DNA of 64,000 nt, taken from the NCBI RefSeq assembly GCF_002102155.1, contig NZ_LQOU01000015.1, positions 62,001 to 126,000 of the forward strand, given 5' to 3'. Within the stretch, counting starts at the first letter, position 1; each line of letters opens with the position of its first letter. Positions 55,109 to 63,312 of this stretch are shown here, one piece after another. Under the pieces are notes generated by a model. The model saw nothing but the letters and a program-made list of their open reading frames with translations, was not told where the DNA came from and made no database searches. A program made the position numbers and the translations under genes. This stretch comes from Mycobacterium europaeum. Lineage in GTDB: Bacteria > Actinomycetota > Actinomycetes > Mycobacteriales > Mycobacteriaceae.

Positions 55109-56143
55109 TCAGGAGGAAAGCTTGCGGTGACCGGTCTTGACCTGCTCACCGAGTCGCTCGCGGGCGGTGTCCGCCAGGTAGCCGCCGCGAGCGCGGGCGG
55201 TCTCGGCCAGGTAGCTGCCACGCGCGCGGGCGGTGTCGGCGAACTCCTCGCCCCGATCCAGCGCCGTGCTCGCCAATTCCTCCCCGCGCTTGCGCGCCTT
55301 CTTGGCCACCTTCTCGCTGCGCTTGCGCGCCTTCTTGGCCAGCGGCGCGGCCCAGTCGGCGGCGTCGTCGGCGAGTTCTTCTCCGCGCTTCTGCGCCTTC
55401 TTCACCAGCGGCGCGGCCCGCTCTGCGGCCTCTTCGGCGAGTTCTTCTCCGCGCTTGCGGGCCTTCTTGGCCAGCGGCTTGCTTCGTTCGGCGGCCGTGC
55501 TGGCGAATTCACGGCCACGTTCCAGCGCGGCCTCGGCGTAGGGCGCGCCCCGTTCGGCGGCCGTGCTGGCGAATTCACGGCCCCGTTCGGCGCCGATCTG
55601 CAGGCTGTGCACGATCTTCTCGCCCAGCTCCGAGAAGTCGGTGTCGAATGTGGCGTCGTCTGACCCCGGGAGCGCCGACGACACTCGCTCCGAGAGCCGC
55701 TCGGCCGCCCGGCGCCCGCGCCATCCGAGTGACGGCTTGCCCGCCGTGTCGGCGGACGCGATCAACAACCCGCCGACCAGGCTGAGGTCCGTGAGAAATT
55801 GCTGGCGCTTCTGGGCTTTCGCCTGCGGATCGCTCTCGTTCCAGAACGAGTGCGCGCCGAGGTTGGCGGGCAGCACCGTGACGGCGAGCGCGGCCGAGGC
55901 GACGCGGGGCAGCTTGCCGGTGGCAAGCAGCAGGCCTCCGCCGATCTGGACGGCCGCGGTGATTTGCGCGAACGTCTCGGGGTCGCTCGGAATGTTGCCG
56001 CTCACCGAATTCGGCAGCGCCTGCAAACCGTCGACCGCGGGCGCGGCGGCCGCCGCGGCCGATTTGGGGTTGAGCAGGGAATTGACTCCTTGGCCGATGA
56101 ATGCCACTGACAGCAATGGGCGCGCGATTCTCCGGATCAACAT
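55109..56143 (-). CDS. DoxX-like membrane protein with a C-terminal 11-residue repeat tail
   Basis: A 344-aa protein. The first ~130 residues have four helices of the DoxX type (LLSVAFIGQGVNSLLNP, QIGGGLLLATGKLPRVASAAL, FLTDLSLVGGLLIAS). A linker follows and then thirteen consecutive 11-residue repeats with consensus (E/K)RGxxLAxxAx, highly charged, predicted to form long amphipathic helices. ATG 56143 (MLIRRIARPLL) is preferred; a TTG at 56176 would add 11 residues. It is divergent from pncA and convergent with gntK. Function unknown; the tail resembles histone-like or LEA/apolipoprotein-like hendecad proteins and might bind membrane, DNA or itself. Confidence 0.85.
   Translation of the reverse strand: MLIRRIARPLLSVAFIGQGVNSLLNPKSAAAAAAPAVDGLQALPNSVSGNIPSDPETFAQITAAVQIGGGLLLATGKLPRVASAALAVTVLPANLGAHSFWNESDPQAKAQKRQQFLTDLSLVGGLLIASADTAGKPSLGWRGRRAAERLSERVSSALPGSDDATFDTDFSELGEKIVHSLQIGAERGREFASTAAERGAPYAEAALERGREFASTAAERSKPLAKKARKRGEELAEEAAERAAPLVKKAQKRGEELADDAADWAAPLAKKARKRSEKVAKKARKRGEELASTALDRGEEFADTARARGSYLAETARARGGYLADTARERLGEQVKTGHRKLSS
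55160..55588 (-). repeat. Thirteen tandem 33-bp coding repeats (11-residue hendecads)
   Basis: The reading frame divides exactly into 13 units of 11 codons, for example ERGREFASTAA, ERSKPLAKKAR, KRGEELAEEAA, DRGEEFADTAR and ARGSYLAETAR. Position 2 is nearly always Arg and positions 7 and 10 Ala. Two units (ERGREFASTAA) are identical, and pairs such as ARGSYLAETAR/ARGGYLADTAR look recently duplicated. Repeat number may vary between strains. Confidence 0.9.
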
Positions 56144-56225
56144 GGCCGGTGGATTACCCGACTGGTTCGCGGACAAACCGCCCCGGGCGTCTGCGCAGCT
56201 GAAGTGCCGTGGCGGGCGACACCGT

Positions 56226-56239
56226 TAGGGTGAAACCCG
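56226..56239 (+). promoter_or_regulatory. pncA: -10 element for a leaderless pncA transcript
   Basis: TAGGGT at 56226-56231 is seven bases from GTG 56239, so pncA may be transcribed without a leader. Confidence 0.5.
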
Positions 56240-56799
56240 TGAGGGCGTTGATCATCGTCGACGTGCAAAACGATTTCTGCGAGGGCGGTTCGCTTCCGGT
56301 GGCCGGCGGCGCCGCCGTCGCACCCGCTATCACCGCCTATCTGGCCGGCGAGCCGGGCTATCAGCATGTGGTAGCAACCCAGGACTTTCACATCCGGCCC
56401 GGCGACCATTTCTCCGACCGGCCGGATTATTCGTCGTCGTGGCCCCCGCACTGCATCGCGGGAAGCCCCGGCGCTCAGTTGCGGCCCGACCTGGACACCC
56501 GCCGGATCGAGGCGGTGTTCCGCAAGGGCGCCTACGCCGCGGCCTACAGCGGTTTCGAGGGCGTCGACGAGAACGGGGCCCCACTGCTGGACTGGTTGCG
56601 GCAGCGGGGGGTCGACGAGGTCGACGTGGTCGGCATCGCCACCGACCAGTGCGTCCGCGAAACCGCGGAGGACGCCGCACGGGCGGGCCTGTCCACCCGG
56701 GTGCTGGTGAACCTGACGGCGGCCGTCTCGCCGGACTCGGCCGCCGAGGCGCTGAAGGCGATGCGGGCCGCCGGCGTCGAGCTGGTCGGGGGACCGTGA
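56239..56799 (+). CDS. pncA: Nicotinamidase/pyrazinamidase PncA
   Basis: A 186-aa enzyme that deamidates nicotinamide and activates pyrazinamide. GTG 56239 gives the canonical (M)RALIIVDVQNDFCEGGSL and the same length as the M. tuberculosis protein. Catalytic triad Asp8, Lys96 and Cys138 and metal ligands Asp49, His51, His57 and His71 are all present. His57, changed in M. bovis, is intact. Residue 137 is Gln (ATDQC) where I recall His in M. tuberculosis. The stop overlaps the next start (TGATG). Confidence 0.97.
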   Translation: MRALIIVDVQNDFCEGGSLPVAGGAAVAPAITAYLAGEPGYQHVVATQDFHIRPGDHFSDRPDYSSSWPPHCIAGSPGAQLRPDLDTRRIEAVFRKGAYAAAYSGFEGVDENGAPLLDWLRQRGVDEVDVVGIATDQCVRETAEDAARAGLSTRVLVNLTAAVSPDSAAEALKAMRAAGVELVGGP

Positions 56800-57599
56800 T
56801 GGCGGCGCCACCGGATCGGGAGACGCTGCTCGCCGCCGTCGAGCGCTCGCCGCGCGCGGCCGCCGCGCACGACCGCGCCGGGTGGGTGGCGCTGTTCACC
56901 GACGACGCCCGGGTGGAGGACCCGGTCGGATCGCGCCCGCACGTCGGGCACGAACAGATCGGCCGCTTCTACGACACCTTCATCGGTCCGCGCGACATCA
57001 CCTTTCACCGCGACCTCGACATCGTCTTCGAGACCGTGGTGCTGCGCGATCTCGAGCTCGAAGTGGCGATGGGCTCAGGGGTCACGATGCACATCCCCGC
57101 CTTCTTGCGCTACGACCTGCGAGACATCAACGGGCGGTGGCGGATTGAGGAACTGCGGGCCTATTGGGAACTGCCCGCGATGGTGCTGCAATTCCTGTCG
57201 ACCGGATCGCGCGCGGCGTCGCCGGCCCTGCGACTGACGCGGGGCCTGCTGAGCAATCAGCGGCTGCGCGGCACGGCCGGCTTCCTGACGGGGTTCCGGC
57301 GGGTGCGCGCGGGGCGCAAGAAACTCGCCGAGGAGTTCCTGCGCGCCGCCGGGCGGCGCGATCACGGCGCAGCCGGGCGGGCCCTATCGCCAAGGGCCAC
57401 AATAACTCTGGGTGACCACGAGCAGCTGGACCTCGCTGACCTCGCCGATCAGCTGGACGGCGCCCGTCCGACCAAGACGATCAGCGCGGGCCCCACGGTG
57501 ACGATCTCGGTCGACTCCCGGCGTGGGCGCGGGATGCTGTTCGCCGACATGGGCCGGCGGGGCGCCACCATCAACCGGGTCCGGTATTTTCCCGGCTGA
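56799..57599 (+). CDS. NTF2/SnoaL-like protein, Rv2042c-like
   Basis: A 266-aa protein coupled to pncA by a one-base overlap. The N-terminal ~150 residues look like an NTF2/SnoaL fold (AAAHDRAGWVALFTDDARVEDPVGSRP, HEQIGRFYDTFIGPRD, YDLRDINGRWRIEELRAYWELP; each a separate stretch). A C-terminal beta-rich part ends MLFADMGRRGATINRVRYF. The M. tuberculosis neighbour of pncA, Rv2042c, has the same size. No catalytic residues can be assigned; function unknown. It is convergent with the small doxX gene. Confidence 0.82.
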   Translation: MAAPPDRETLLAAVERSPRAAAAHDRAGWVALFTDDARVEDPVGSRPHVGHEQIGRFYDTFIGPRDITFHRDLDIVFETVVLRDLELEVAMGSGVTMHIPAFLRYDLRDINGRWRIEELRAYWELPAMVLQFLSTGSRAASPALRLTRGLLSNQRLRGTAGFLTGFRRVRAGRKKLAEEFLRAAGRRDHGAAGRALSPRATITLGDHEQLDLADLADQLDGARPTKTISAGPTVTISVDSRRGRGMLFADMGRRGATINRVRYFPG

Positions 57600-57611
57600 G
57601 CGCGAACCCGG

Positions 57612-57962
57612 TCAACGCAACACCAGCAGCGCCAGTGAGGCGACCGACAGGCACAGGTATGCCCCGGGGAACGCGATGTTGTAGAGCACGCCTGCCCGCA
57701 GGTGCGTCACGACGGCGCCGACGAAGAACAGCACCAGGCCGGCCCCGGCCGCGATTCCCAAGGCGGGCAGCCCCATCAGGCCCACGACCAGGCCGACCGC
57801 GCCGGCCAGCTTCACCGCACCCAGCGCCGGCAACCACGAACGCGGCACCCCCACTTCGGCCGAGTTCGCCAGGACGAACCCCGCCGGGATGAGGTCGGCC
57901 ACGGCGATCCCGGCGGTGCCGGCGGCGGTCAACACGGTGATCACGACGCAGGCGGTGTTCAT
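57612..57962 (-). CDS. DoxX-like small membrane protein
   Basis: A 116-aa protein with four membrane helices (MNTACVVITVLTAAGTAGIA, ALGAVKLAGAVGLVVGLMG, LGIAAGAGLVLFFVGAVVTHL, AYLCLSVASLALLVL). It belongs to the DoxX/DoxX_2 type, whose role is poorly defined (redox or quinone-linked in some systems). ATG 57962 overlaps the stop of a 30-aa upstream ORF (ATGA). It is divergent from an ECF sigma gene, and the promoter between them matches an ECF41-type sequence, so it is a probable sigma target. Confidence 0.88.
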   Translation of the reverse strand: MNTACVVITVLTAAGTAGIAVADLIPAGFVLANSAEVGVPRSWLPALGAVKLAGAVGLVVGLMGLPALGIAAGAGLVLFFVGAVVTHLRAGVLYNIAFPGAYLCLSVASLALLVLR

Positions 57963-58051
57963 CTGCGCCAAACCTCCGCGGGGCGGCCGGTTTTGCGGCG
58001 GCGAGCCGGATGGTCGCCGCGGGCGCCGCGGCGCACAATCGATAAGGTCAT
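57959..58051 (-). CDS. 30-aa basic leader ORF coupled to doxX
   Basis: ATG 58051 is preceded by a perfect AAGGAGG at 58057-58063. The product MTLSIVRRGARGDHPARRRK... is Arg-rich. Its TGA overlaps the doxX ATG. The strong ribosome site belongs to this small frame rather than to doxX, so ribosomes probably reach doxX by coupling. It may be a leader peptide or only an entry site. Confidence 0.55.
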   Translation of the reverse strand: MTLSIVRRGARGDHPARRRKTGRPAEVWRR

Positions 58052-58102
58052 GGTGCAGGCCTCCTTTGCAACAGAGAGCTCGAGGGACGCGGTCATTCTC
58101 TT

Positions 58103-58129
58103 GACGGCTCCTGTGCGGAAAAGGTGACC
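58103..58129 (-). promoter_or_regulatory. ECF41-like promoter for the 30-aa ORF and doxX
   Basis: On the minus strand GGTCACC (58123-58129), exactly 16 bp and CGTC (58103-58106) resemble the reported ECF41 target TGTCACA-n16-CGTC, with the first and last bases of the -35 differing. It sits directly upstream of the sigma factor gene on the opposite strand. Confidence 0.55.
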
Positions 58130-58130
58130 T

Positions 58131-59126
58131 ATGAGCGCCCATAAGAATCTGGCCGATCTCGCGCGGCGCTTCGACGCCGACCGGCGACACCTGAGGTCCG
58201 TCGCGTTCCAGCTGCTGGGCTCGGCGGCCGACGCCGACGACGCGGTTCAGTCGGCGTGGCTCAAGGCCAGCCGCGCCGATTTCGGCGCGGTCGACAACCT
58301 CACCGGCTGGTTCACCACCATGACCGCGCGCGAGGCCGTCGACCAGCTCCGGGCGCGCAAGAGACGGGCCGAACAGCCGCTCATCACCACCGACGAGCTG
58401 GATCGGCTGACCGCGGCCTCAACGGCGCCCGCGGACGAGGACGCGCTGTTGAAGGAGTCGGTGAGCAACGCGCTGCTCGTGGTCCTCGATCGGCTCTCGC
58501 CGGCGCAGCGCGTCGCGTTCGTGCTGCATGACCTGTTCGCGGTGCCCTTCGAAGAGGTCGCCACCCTGCTGAACCGGTCGCCGGACGCCGCGAAGAAACT
58601 GGCAAGCCGGGCGCGTGGGCGGCTGCAGGCGGAGCCGGATGGGCCACCCGGGCGCGCGGCCAAGCACCTCGAGATCGTCGAAGCGTTTCTCGCGGCGTCC
58701 CGCGGCGGTGACATCGCCGCCTTGCTCGAGCTGCTGGCGCCCGACGTGGTCCGCACGGTGGATCGGGCGCTGGTTCCCGAGGACGTGCCGACCCAGGTGC
58801 GCGGCGCCGCGCAGGTCGCGGAGGAGACCCGCCGGTTCGCTCAGCGGGCGCGTGCCGGTGCGGTCATGTTCATCGACGGGGCGCCGGGCGTGGTGATCGC
58901 CCCGCAGGGGCGGGCGCAGGCCCTGTTGCTGATCGCCGTCGGAGCCGACGACCGCATCCACGCGATCGACATCATCGGGGACCGCGACCGCATTCACCGG
59001 GCCGTTCTGGCGCTGCCGAGCCGGCCGATTCCTCAGCACCACAGCCGTGTCGGGTACCAAGGACATCAGACACCGCCGGCAGGGCAGCCGGCACCGGGGC
59101 GAAAACGGGAGCGCGATGCTCGATAA
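58131..59126 (+). CDS. ECF sigma factor with SnoaL-like C-terminal extension (SigJ/ECF41-like)
   Basis: A 331-aa sigma-70 family protein. Region 2 is LARRFDADRRHLRSVAFQLL with AADADDAVQSAWLKASRAD; region 4 is LLVVLDRLSPAQRVAFVLHD and VPFEEVATLLNRSPDAAKKLASRARGRLQ (read as consecutive parts). After ~180 residues a SnoaL-like domain follows (EIVEAFLAASRGGDIAALLELLAPDV, ending DIIGDRDRIHRAV), which in ECF41-type factors acts as a built-in regulator in place of an anti-sigma. The final ~30 residues are basic and unstructured. Its end overlaps the sugar-binding protein gene by 11 bp. Confidence 0.9.
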   Translation: MSAHKNLADLARRFDADRRHLRSVAFQLLGSAADADDAVQSAWLKASRADFGAVDNLTGWFTTMTAREAVDQLRARKRRAEQPLITTDELDRLTAASTAPADEDALLKESVSNALLVVLDRLSPAQRVAFVLHDLFAVPFEEVATLLNRSPDAAKKLASRARGRLQAEPDGPPGRAAKHLEIVEAFLAASRGGDIAALLELLAPDVVRTVDRALVPEDVPTQVRGAAQVAEETRRFAQRARAGAVMFIDGAPGVVIAPQGRAQALLLIAVGADDRIHAIDIIGDRDRIHRAVLALPSRPIPQHHSRVGYQGHQTPPAGQPAPGRKRERDAR

Positions 59127-60438
59127 GCCGTTCGGACGGCGCGGCCTGCTGCGCGGGGCCGGCGCGCTCACCGCGGCATCGCTGGCGCCCTGGGCCGGCG
59201 GCTGCGCCCCCGAGGACGACTCCTTGACGTTCTTCTTCGCGGCCAACCCCGAGGAACGCGACGCCAGGCTCCGCATCGTCGACGAGTTCGCGCGCCGCCA
59301 CCCGGACATCAAGGTTCGCCCGGTGCTTTCGGCGCCGGGCGTGATGCAGCAGTTGTCCACGTTCTGCGCCGGCGGCAAGTGCCCGGACGTCTTGATGGCG
59401 TGGGATCTCAGCTACGCCGAGCTGGCCGCCCGGGGCGTGCTGCTCGACCTCAACACGATGCTGTCGCGCGACCAGGCCTTCGCGGCCGAGTTGAAGTCCG
59501 ACGGCATCGGGGCGCTGTTTGACACCTTCACCTTCAACGGAGGCCAGTACGCGCTCCCGGAGCAATGGTCCGGAAACTATTTGTTCTACAACAAGCGGCT
59601 GTTCGCCGAGGCCGGGGTGCAGCCGCCGCCCACTTCGTGGGAGCGGCCCTGGGATTTCACCGAGTTCCTGAATACCGCCACCGCGCTCACCAAACGCAGC
59701 GGAACCGGGCGGGCCACCCAGTGGGGGTTCGTGAACATGTTCGTTTCGTACTACTCGGCCGGGCTGTTCGCCATGAACAATGGTGTGCCGTGGTCCAGCC
59801 CGTTGAAGAACCCGACCCACTTCAATTTCGGTGACGATGCGTTCATCGAGGCGGTGCAGTTCTATGCCGATCTGGCCAACAGGCACAGGGTCGCGCCCAA
59901 TGCGTCCGAGGTGCAGTCGATGTCCGCGCCCGACCTGTTCGCGGCGGGCCGGGCGGCGATGGCGATGGGCGGCCACTGGCGCTACCAGACCTTCATCCGG
60001 GCCGACGGCCTGGATTTCGACGTCACGCCGTTGCCGGTCGGGCCGCGACGGCAGGGGCAGGCCGCGCACTCCGACATCGGCTCCACCGGACTGGCCATCT
60101 CCTCGAGCAGTCCACGCAAGGAGCAGGCATGGGAGTTCGTGAAATTCGCGACCGGGCCCGTCGGTCAGGCGCTGATCAGTGAGTCCAGCCTCTTCGTGCC
60201 GGTGCTGCAATCGGCGCTCAATTCGCCCGGATTCGCCAGGGCCCACCGGAACGTCGGCAACCTCGCCGTGCTCACCCAAGGGCCGGCGTACTCCGAAGGG
60301 TTGCCGGTCACTCCGGCGTGGGAGAAGATCGTCGCCTTGATGGACCGCAGCTTCGGGCCGGTGCTGCGTGGCTCGCGGCCCGCGGCATCCCTGGCCGGTC
60401 TGTCGCCCGCCATCAACGAGGTGCTGCGCAACCCATGA
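59116..60438 (+). CDS. ABC transporter sugar-binding lipoprotein, Rv2041c-like
   Basis: A 440-aa extracellular solute-binding protein of family 1. ATG 59116 (MLDKPFGRRGLLRGAG) gives an N-terminus with a twin-arginine pair and a hydrophobic stretch ending WAGGC, a plausible lipobox, so Tat-exported lipoprotein is likely. Binding-protein features include PDVLMAWDLSYAELAARG, YALPEQWSGNYLFYNKRLF and AAGRAAMAMGGHWRYQ. It precedes two permeases and an ATPase in the order of M. tuberculosis Rv2041c-Rv2038c. The sugar is not determined by the sequence. Confidence 0.92.
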   Translation: MLDKPFGRRGLLRGAGALTAASLAPWAGGCAPEDDSLTFFFAANPEERDARLRIVDEFARRHPDIKVRPVLSAPGVMQQLSTFCAGGKCPDVLMAWDLSYAELAARGVLLDLNTMLSRDQAFAAELKSDGIGALFDTFTFNGGQYALPEQWSGNYLFYNKRLFAEAGVQPPPTSWERPWDFTEFLNTATALTKRSGTGRATQWGFVNMFVSYYSAGLFAMNNGVPWSSPLKNPTHFNFGDDAFIEAVQFYADLANRHRVAPNASEVQSMSAPDLFAAGRAAMAMGGHWRYQTFIRADGLDFDVTPLPVGPRRQGQAAHSDIGSTGLAISSSSPRKEQAWEFVKFATGPVGQALISESSLFVPVLQSALNSPGFARAHRNVGNLAVLTQGPAYSEGLPVTPAWEKIVALMDRSFGPVLRGSRPAASLAGLSPAINEVLRNP

Positions 60439-61394
60439 CCTCCGTCGACACCGGCCCGGCGGCCGGCCGCGCGACCCGCAAGCCCGTCAACGGCGCGGGC
60501 CCCTGGCGGCGGCGCGCCCGGGCCGGCCGCCTCTTCGTGGCGCCGAACCTGGCCGCCGTCGCGGTGTTCATGCTGTTTCCGCTGGGATTCTCGCTCTACA
60601 TGAGCTTTCAGCGGTGGGATATCTTCAGACCGCCGAAGTTTGTGGGCCTCAAGAACTTCCACGACCTGTTCACCTCGGATCCGCTCTTCCTGATCGCCAT
60701 CCGCAACACCGTCGTCTTCACCCTCGGAACGGTCGTGCCCACCATCGTCGTCAGCCTCGTCGTGGCCGGCGTGCTGAACCGCAAGGTCCGGGGCATCGGC
60801 ATCTTCCGCACCATCGTCTTTCTGCCCCTGGCCATCTCGTCGGTGGTCATGGCGGTCGTGTGGCAATTCGTGTTCAACACGGACAGCGGGTTGCTCAACA
60901 TCATGCTGGGCTGGCTCGGGATCGGGCCGGTCCCGTGGTTGGTCGACCCACGATGGGCCATGGCCTCGCTCTGCGTCGTCAGCGTGTGGCGCAGCGTGCC
61001 GTTCGCCACCGTCATCCTGCTCGCGGCGATGCAGGGGGTTCCCGAGACCGTCTACGAGGCGGCCCGAATCGACGGGGCGGGCGAGATCCGGCAGTTCGTG
61101 TCCATCACGGTGCCGCTGATCCGCGGGTCGATATCATTCGTGGGCGTCATCTCGATCATCCACGCGTTCCAGGCCTTTGACATGGTGTACGTCCTCAACG
61201 GCGCGAACGGCGGTCCGGAAACCGCCACGTATGTCCTGGGCATCATGCTGTTTCAGCACGCGTTCTCGTTCCTGGAATTCGGGTACGCGTCCGCGCTGGC
61301 GTGGGTGATGTTCGCCATCCTGCTCGTGTTGACCGTGGTGCAGCTGCGGATCACCCGGCAACGGTCCTGGGAGACGTCTCGTGGCCTCAGCTGA
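60435..61394 (+). CDS. Sugar ABC transporter permease, Rv2040c-like
   Basis: A 319-aa inner-membrane permease (MalF/UgpA type) with six helices after a basic cytosolic head. The EAA loop for contact with the ATPase is YEAARIDGAGEIRQFVSITV. ATG 60435 overlaps the binding-protein stop (ATGA), and the next permease starts before its stop, so all are translationally coupled. Confidence 0.93.
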   Translation: MTSVDTGPAAGRATRKPVNGAGPWRRRARAGRLFVAPNLAAVAVFMLFPLGFSLYMSFQRWDIFRPPKFVGLKNFHDLFTSDPLFLIAIRNTVVFTLGTVVPTIVVSLVVAGVLNRKVRGIGIFRTIVFLPLAISSVVMAVVWQFVFNTDSGLLNIMLGWLGIGPVPWLVDPRWAMASLCVVSVWRSVPFATVILLAAMQGVPETVYEAARIDGAGEIRQFVSITVPLIRGSISFVGVISIIHAFQAFDMVYVLNGANGGPETATYVLGIMLFQHAFSFLEFGYASALAWVMFAILLVLTVVQLRITRQRSWETSRGLS

Positions 61395-62223
61395 GCGGTT
61401 GTTCACCCGCCATGTCGTACGCGGTGTGCTCGTTTACGCCGCGCTGATCGGGATCGCCTGGTGCTGGTTGTTCCCGATCGCCTGGGCCGTGTCCGGCTCG
61501 TTGAAGGGCGAGGGAGAGGTCACCGAGCCGAGGTTGCTGCCGGCGCATCCGAGGTGGTCCAACTACACCGAGGTGTTCTCGTTGATGCCCTTCGCACGAA
61601 TGTTTTTCAACACCGTGCTGTACGCCGGGTGCGTGACCGCCGGGCAGGTGTTCTTCTGCTCGTTGGCCGGATACGCGTTCGCCCGGCTGCAGTTCCGCGG
61701 CCGTGACACGCTGTTCGTGCTCTACCTGGGCACCTTGATGGTGCCGCTGACCGTGACCGTGATCCCGCAGTTCATCCTGATGCGGACGGTCGGGTGGGTC
61801 GACACCCCCTGGTCGATGATCGTGCCGGGCTTGTTCGGCAGCGCATTCGGCACGTACCTGATGCGTCAGTCCTTTCGGACGCTGCCGACCGATCTCGAGG
61901 AGGCGGCGATACTCGACGGCTGTTCGCCGTGGCAGATCTACTGGCGAATCCTGCTGCCCCATGCCCGTCCCGCGGTGATGGTTCTGGCGGTGCTCACCTG
62001 GGTCAACGTCTGGAACGACTTCCTGTGGCCGCTGCTGATGCTTCAGCGCAACAGCCTGGCCACGCTGACGCTCGGCCTGGTACGGCTGCGGGGCGAGTAC
62101 GTCGCGCGCTGGCCGATCATCATGGCGGCCTCGATGGTGATCATGTTGCCGTTGGTGATCATCTATGCGGTCGCGCAGCGCTCGTTTGTCAGGGGCATCG
62201 CCGTCACGGGACTCAACGGTTAA
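61381..62223 (+). CDS. Sugar ABC transporter permease, Rv2039c-like
   Basis: A 280-aa MalG/UgpE-type permease with six helices. The EAA loop is EEAAILDGCSPWQIYWRILL, and NVWNDFLWPLLML is typical of the family. The GTG start overlaps the previous gene by 14 bp. It pairs with the 60435-61394 protein to form the channel. Confidence 0.93.
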   Translation: MASAERLFTRHVVRGVLVYAALIGIAWCWLFPIAWAVSGSLKGEGEVTEPRLLPAHPRWSNYTEVFSLMPFARMFFNTVLYAGCVTAGQVFFCSLAGYAFARLQFRGRDTLFVLYLGTLMVPLTVTVIPQFILMRTVGWVDTPWSMIVPGLFGSAFGTYLMRQSFRTLPTDLEEAAILDGCSPWQIYWRILLPHARPAVMVLAVLTWVNVWNDFLWPLLMLQRNSLATLTLGLVRLRGEYVARWPIIMAASMVIMLPLVIIYAVAQRSFVRGIAVTGLNG

Positions 62224-62227
62224 GCCC

Positions 62228-63298
62228 ATGGCCTCCGTCACTTTCGAGCAGGCGACCCGCCGCTACGCCGGAGCCGAGCGCCCGGCCCTCGACCGCCTCG
62301 ATCTGGAGGTCGGTGACGGCGAGTTCGTCGTTCTGGTCGGCCCCTCCGGATGCGGCAAGACCACCTCGCTGCGAATGGTCGCGGGGCTCGAGGCGCTGGA
62401 CTCCGGGCGCATCCGGATCGGGGACCGCGACGTCACCACCGTCGATCCCAAGGACCGCGACGTCGCGATGGTGTTCCAGAACTATGCGCTCTACCCGCAC
62501 ATGACGGTGGCGCAGAACATGGGCTTCGCCCTCAAGATCGCCAAGACGCCGAAGGCCGAGATTCGCGACCGGGTCCTGGATGCGGCGAAACTGCTGGACC
62601 TGCAGCCATATCTGGACCGCAAGCCCAAGGAGCTTTCCGGTGGGCAACGCCAACGGGTGGCGATGGGACGCGCGATCGTGCGCCGCCCCCAGGTCTTCCT
62701 GATGGACGAGCCGCTGTCCAATCTCGATGCCAAGCTGCGCGTGCAGACCCGCAATCAGATCGCGGCGCTGCAACGGCGGCTCGGCACCACCACCGTCTAC
62801 GTCACCCACGACCAGGTCGAGGCGATGACCATGGGCGATCGGGTCGCGGTCCTGAGCGACGGCGTGCTGCAACAGTTCGCCGCGCCGCGCGAGCTGTACC
62901 GCAACCCGGTCAACGTCTTCGTCGCGGGCTTCATCGGGTCCCCGGCGATGAATCTGTTCACCCTGCCGATCGTCGATTCCTCAGTGTCGCTGGGGGATTG
63001 GCTTATCCCGCTTCCGCGGCAGCTCGCCGGCGCCGCGAGCGAGGTGGTCGTCGGAGTGCGCCCCGAGCATTTCGAACTGGGCGGCCAGGGCGTCGAGATG
63101 GAGGTCGACGTGGTCGAGGAGCTCGGGGCGGACGCCTACCTCTACGGCCGAATCACGGGCTCCGGCAAGGTCATCGACCAGCCCGTCGTCGCGCGCGCCG
63201 ACGGGCGCCGGCCGCCGGAGAAGGGCAGCCGGGTGCGCCTGCACCCGGAACCGGGCCACCTGCACTTCTTCGGTGTGGACGGCCGGCGAATCTCTTGA
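62228..63298 (+). CDS. Sugar ABC transporter ATP-binding protein, Rv2038c-like
   Basis: A 356-aa UgpC/MsmK-type ATPase. Walker A GPSGCGKTTS, Q-loop VFQNYALYPHMT, signature LSGGQRQRVAMGRA, Walker B VFLMDEPLSNLDA and switch His in VTHDQVEAM. The C-terminal OB/TOBE region (VGVRPEHFELG, LHPEPGHLHFF) is the regulatory domain of this class. ATG 62228 is four bases after the permease stop. Confidence 0.95.
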   Translation: MASVTFEQATRRYAGAERPALDRLDLEVGDGEFVVLVGPSGCGKTTSLRMVAGLEALDSGRIRIGDRDVTTVDPKDRDVAMVFQNYALYPHMTVAQNMGFALKIAKTPKAEIRDRVLDAAKLLDLQPYLDRKPKELSGGQRQRVAMGRAIVRRPQVFLMDEPLSNLDAKLRVQTRNQIAALQRRLGTTTVYVTHDQVEAMTMGDRVAVLSDGVLQQFAAPRELYRNPVNVFVAGFIGSPAMNLFTLPIVDSSVSLGDWLIPLPRQLAGAASEVVVGVRPEHFELGGQGVEMEVDVVEELGADAYLYGRITGSGKVIDQPVVARADGRRPPEKGSRVRLHPEPGHLHFFGVDGRRIS

Positions 63299-63312
63299 GG
63301 GAGGGTGAGGCG

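Noticed and set aside
55160..55588. CRISPR array
   Set aside because: The regular 33-bp periodicity is coding (11-codon units in frame) with diverged copies and no unique spacers.
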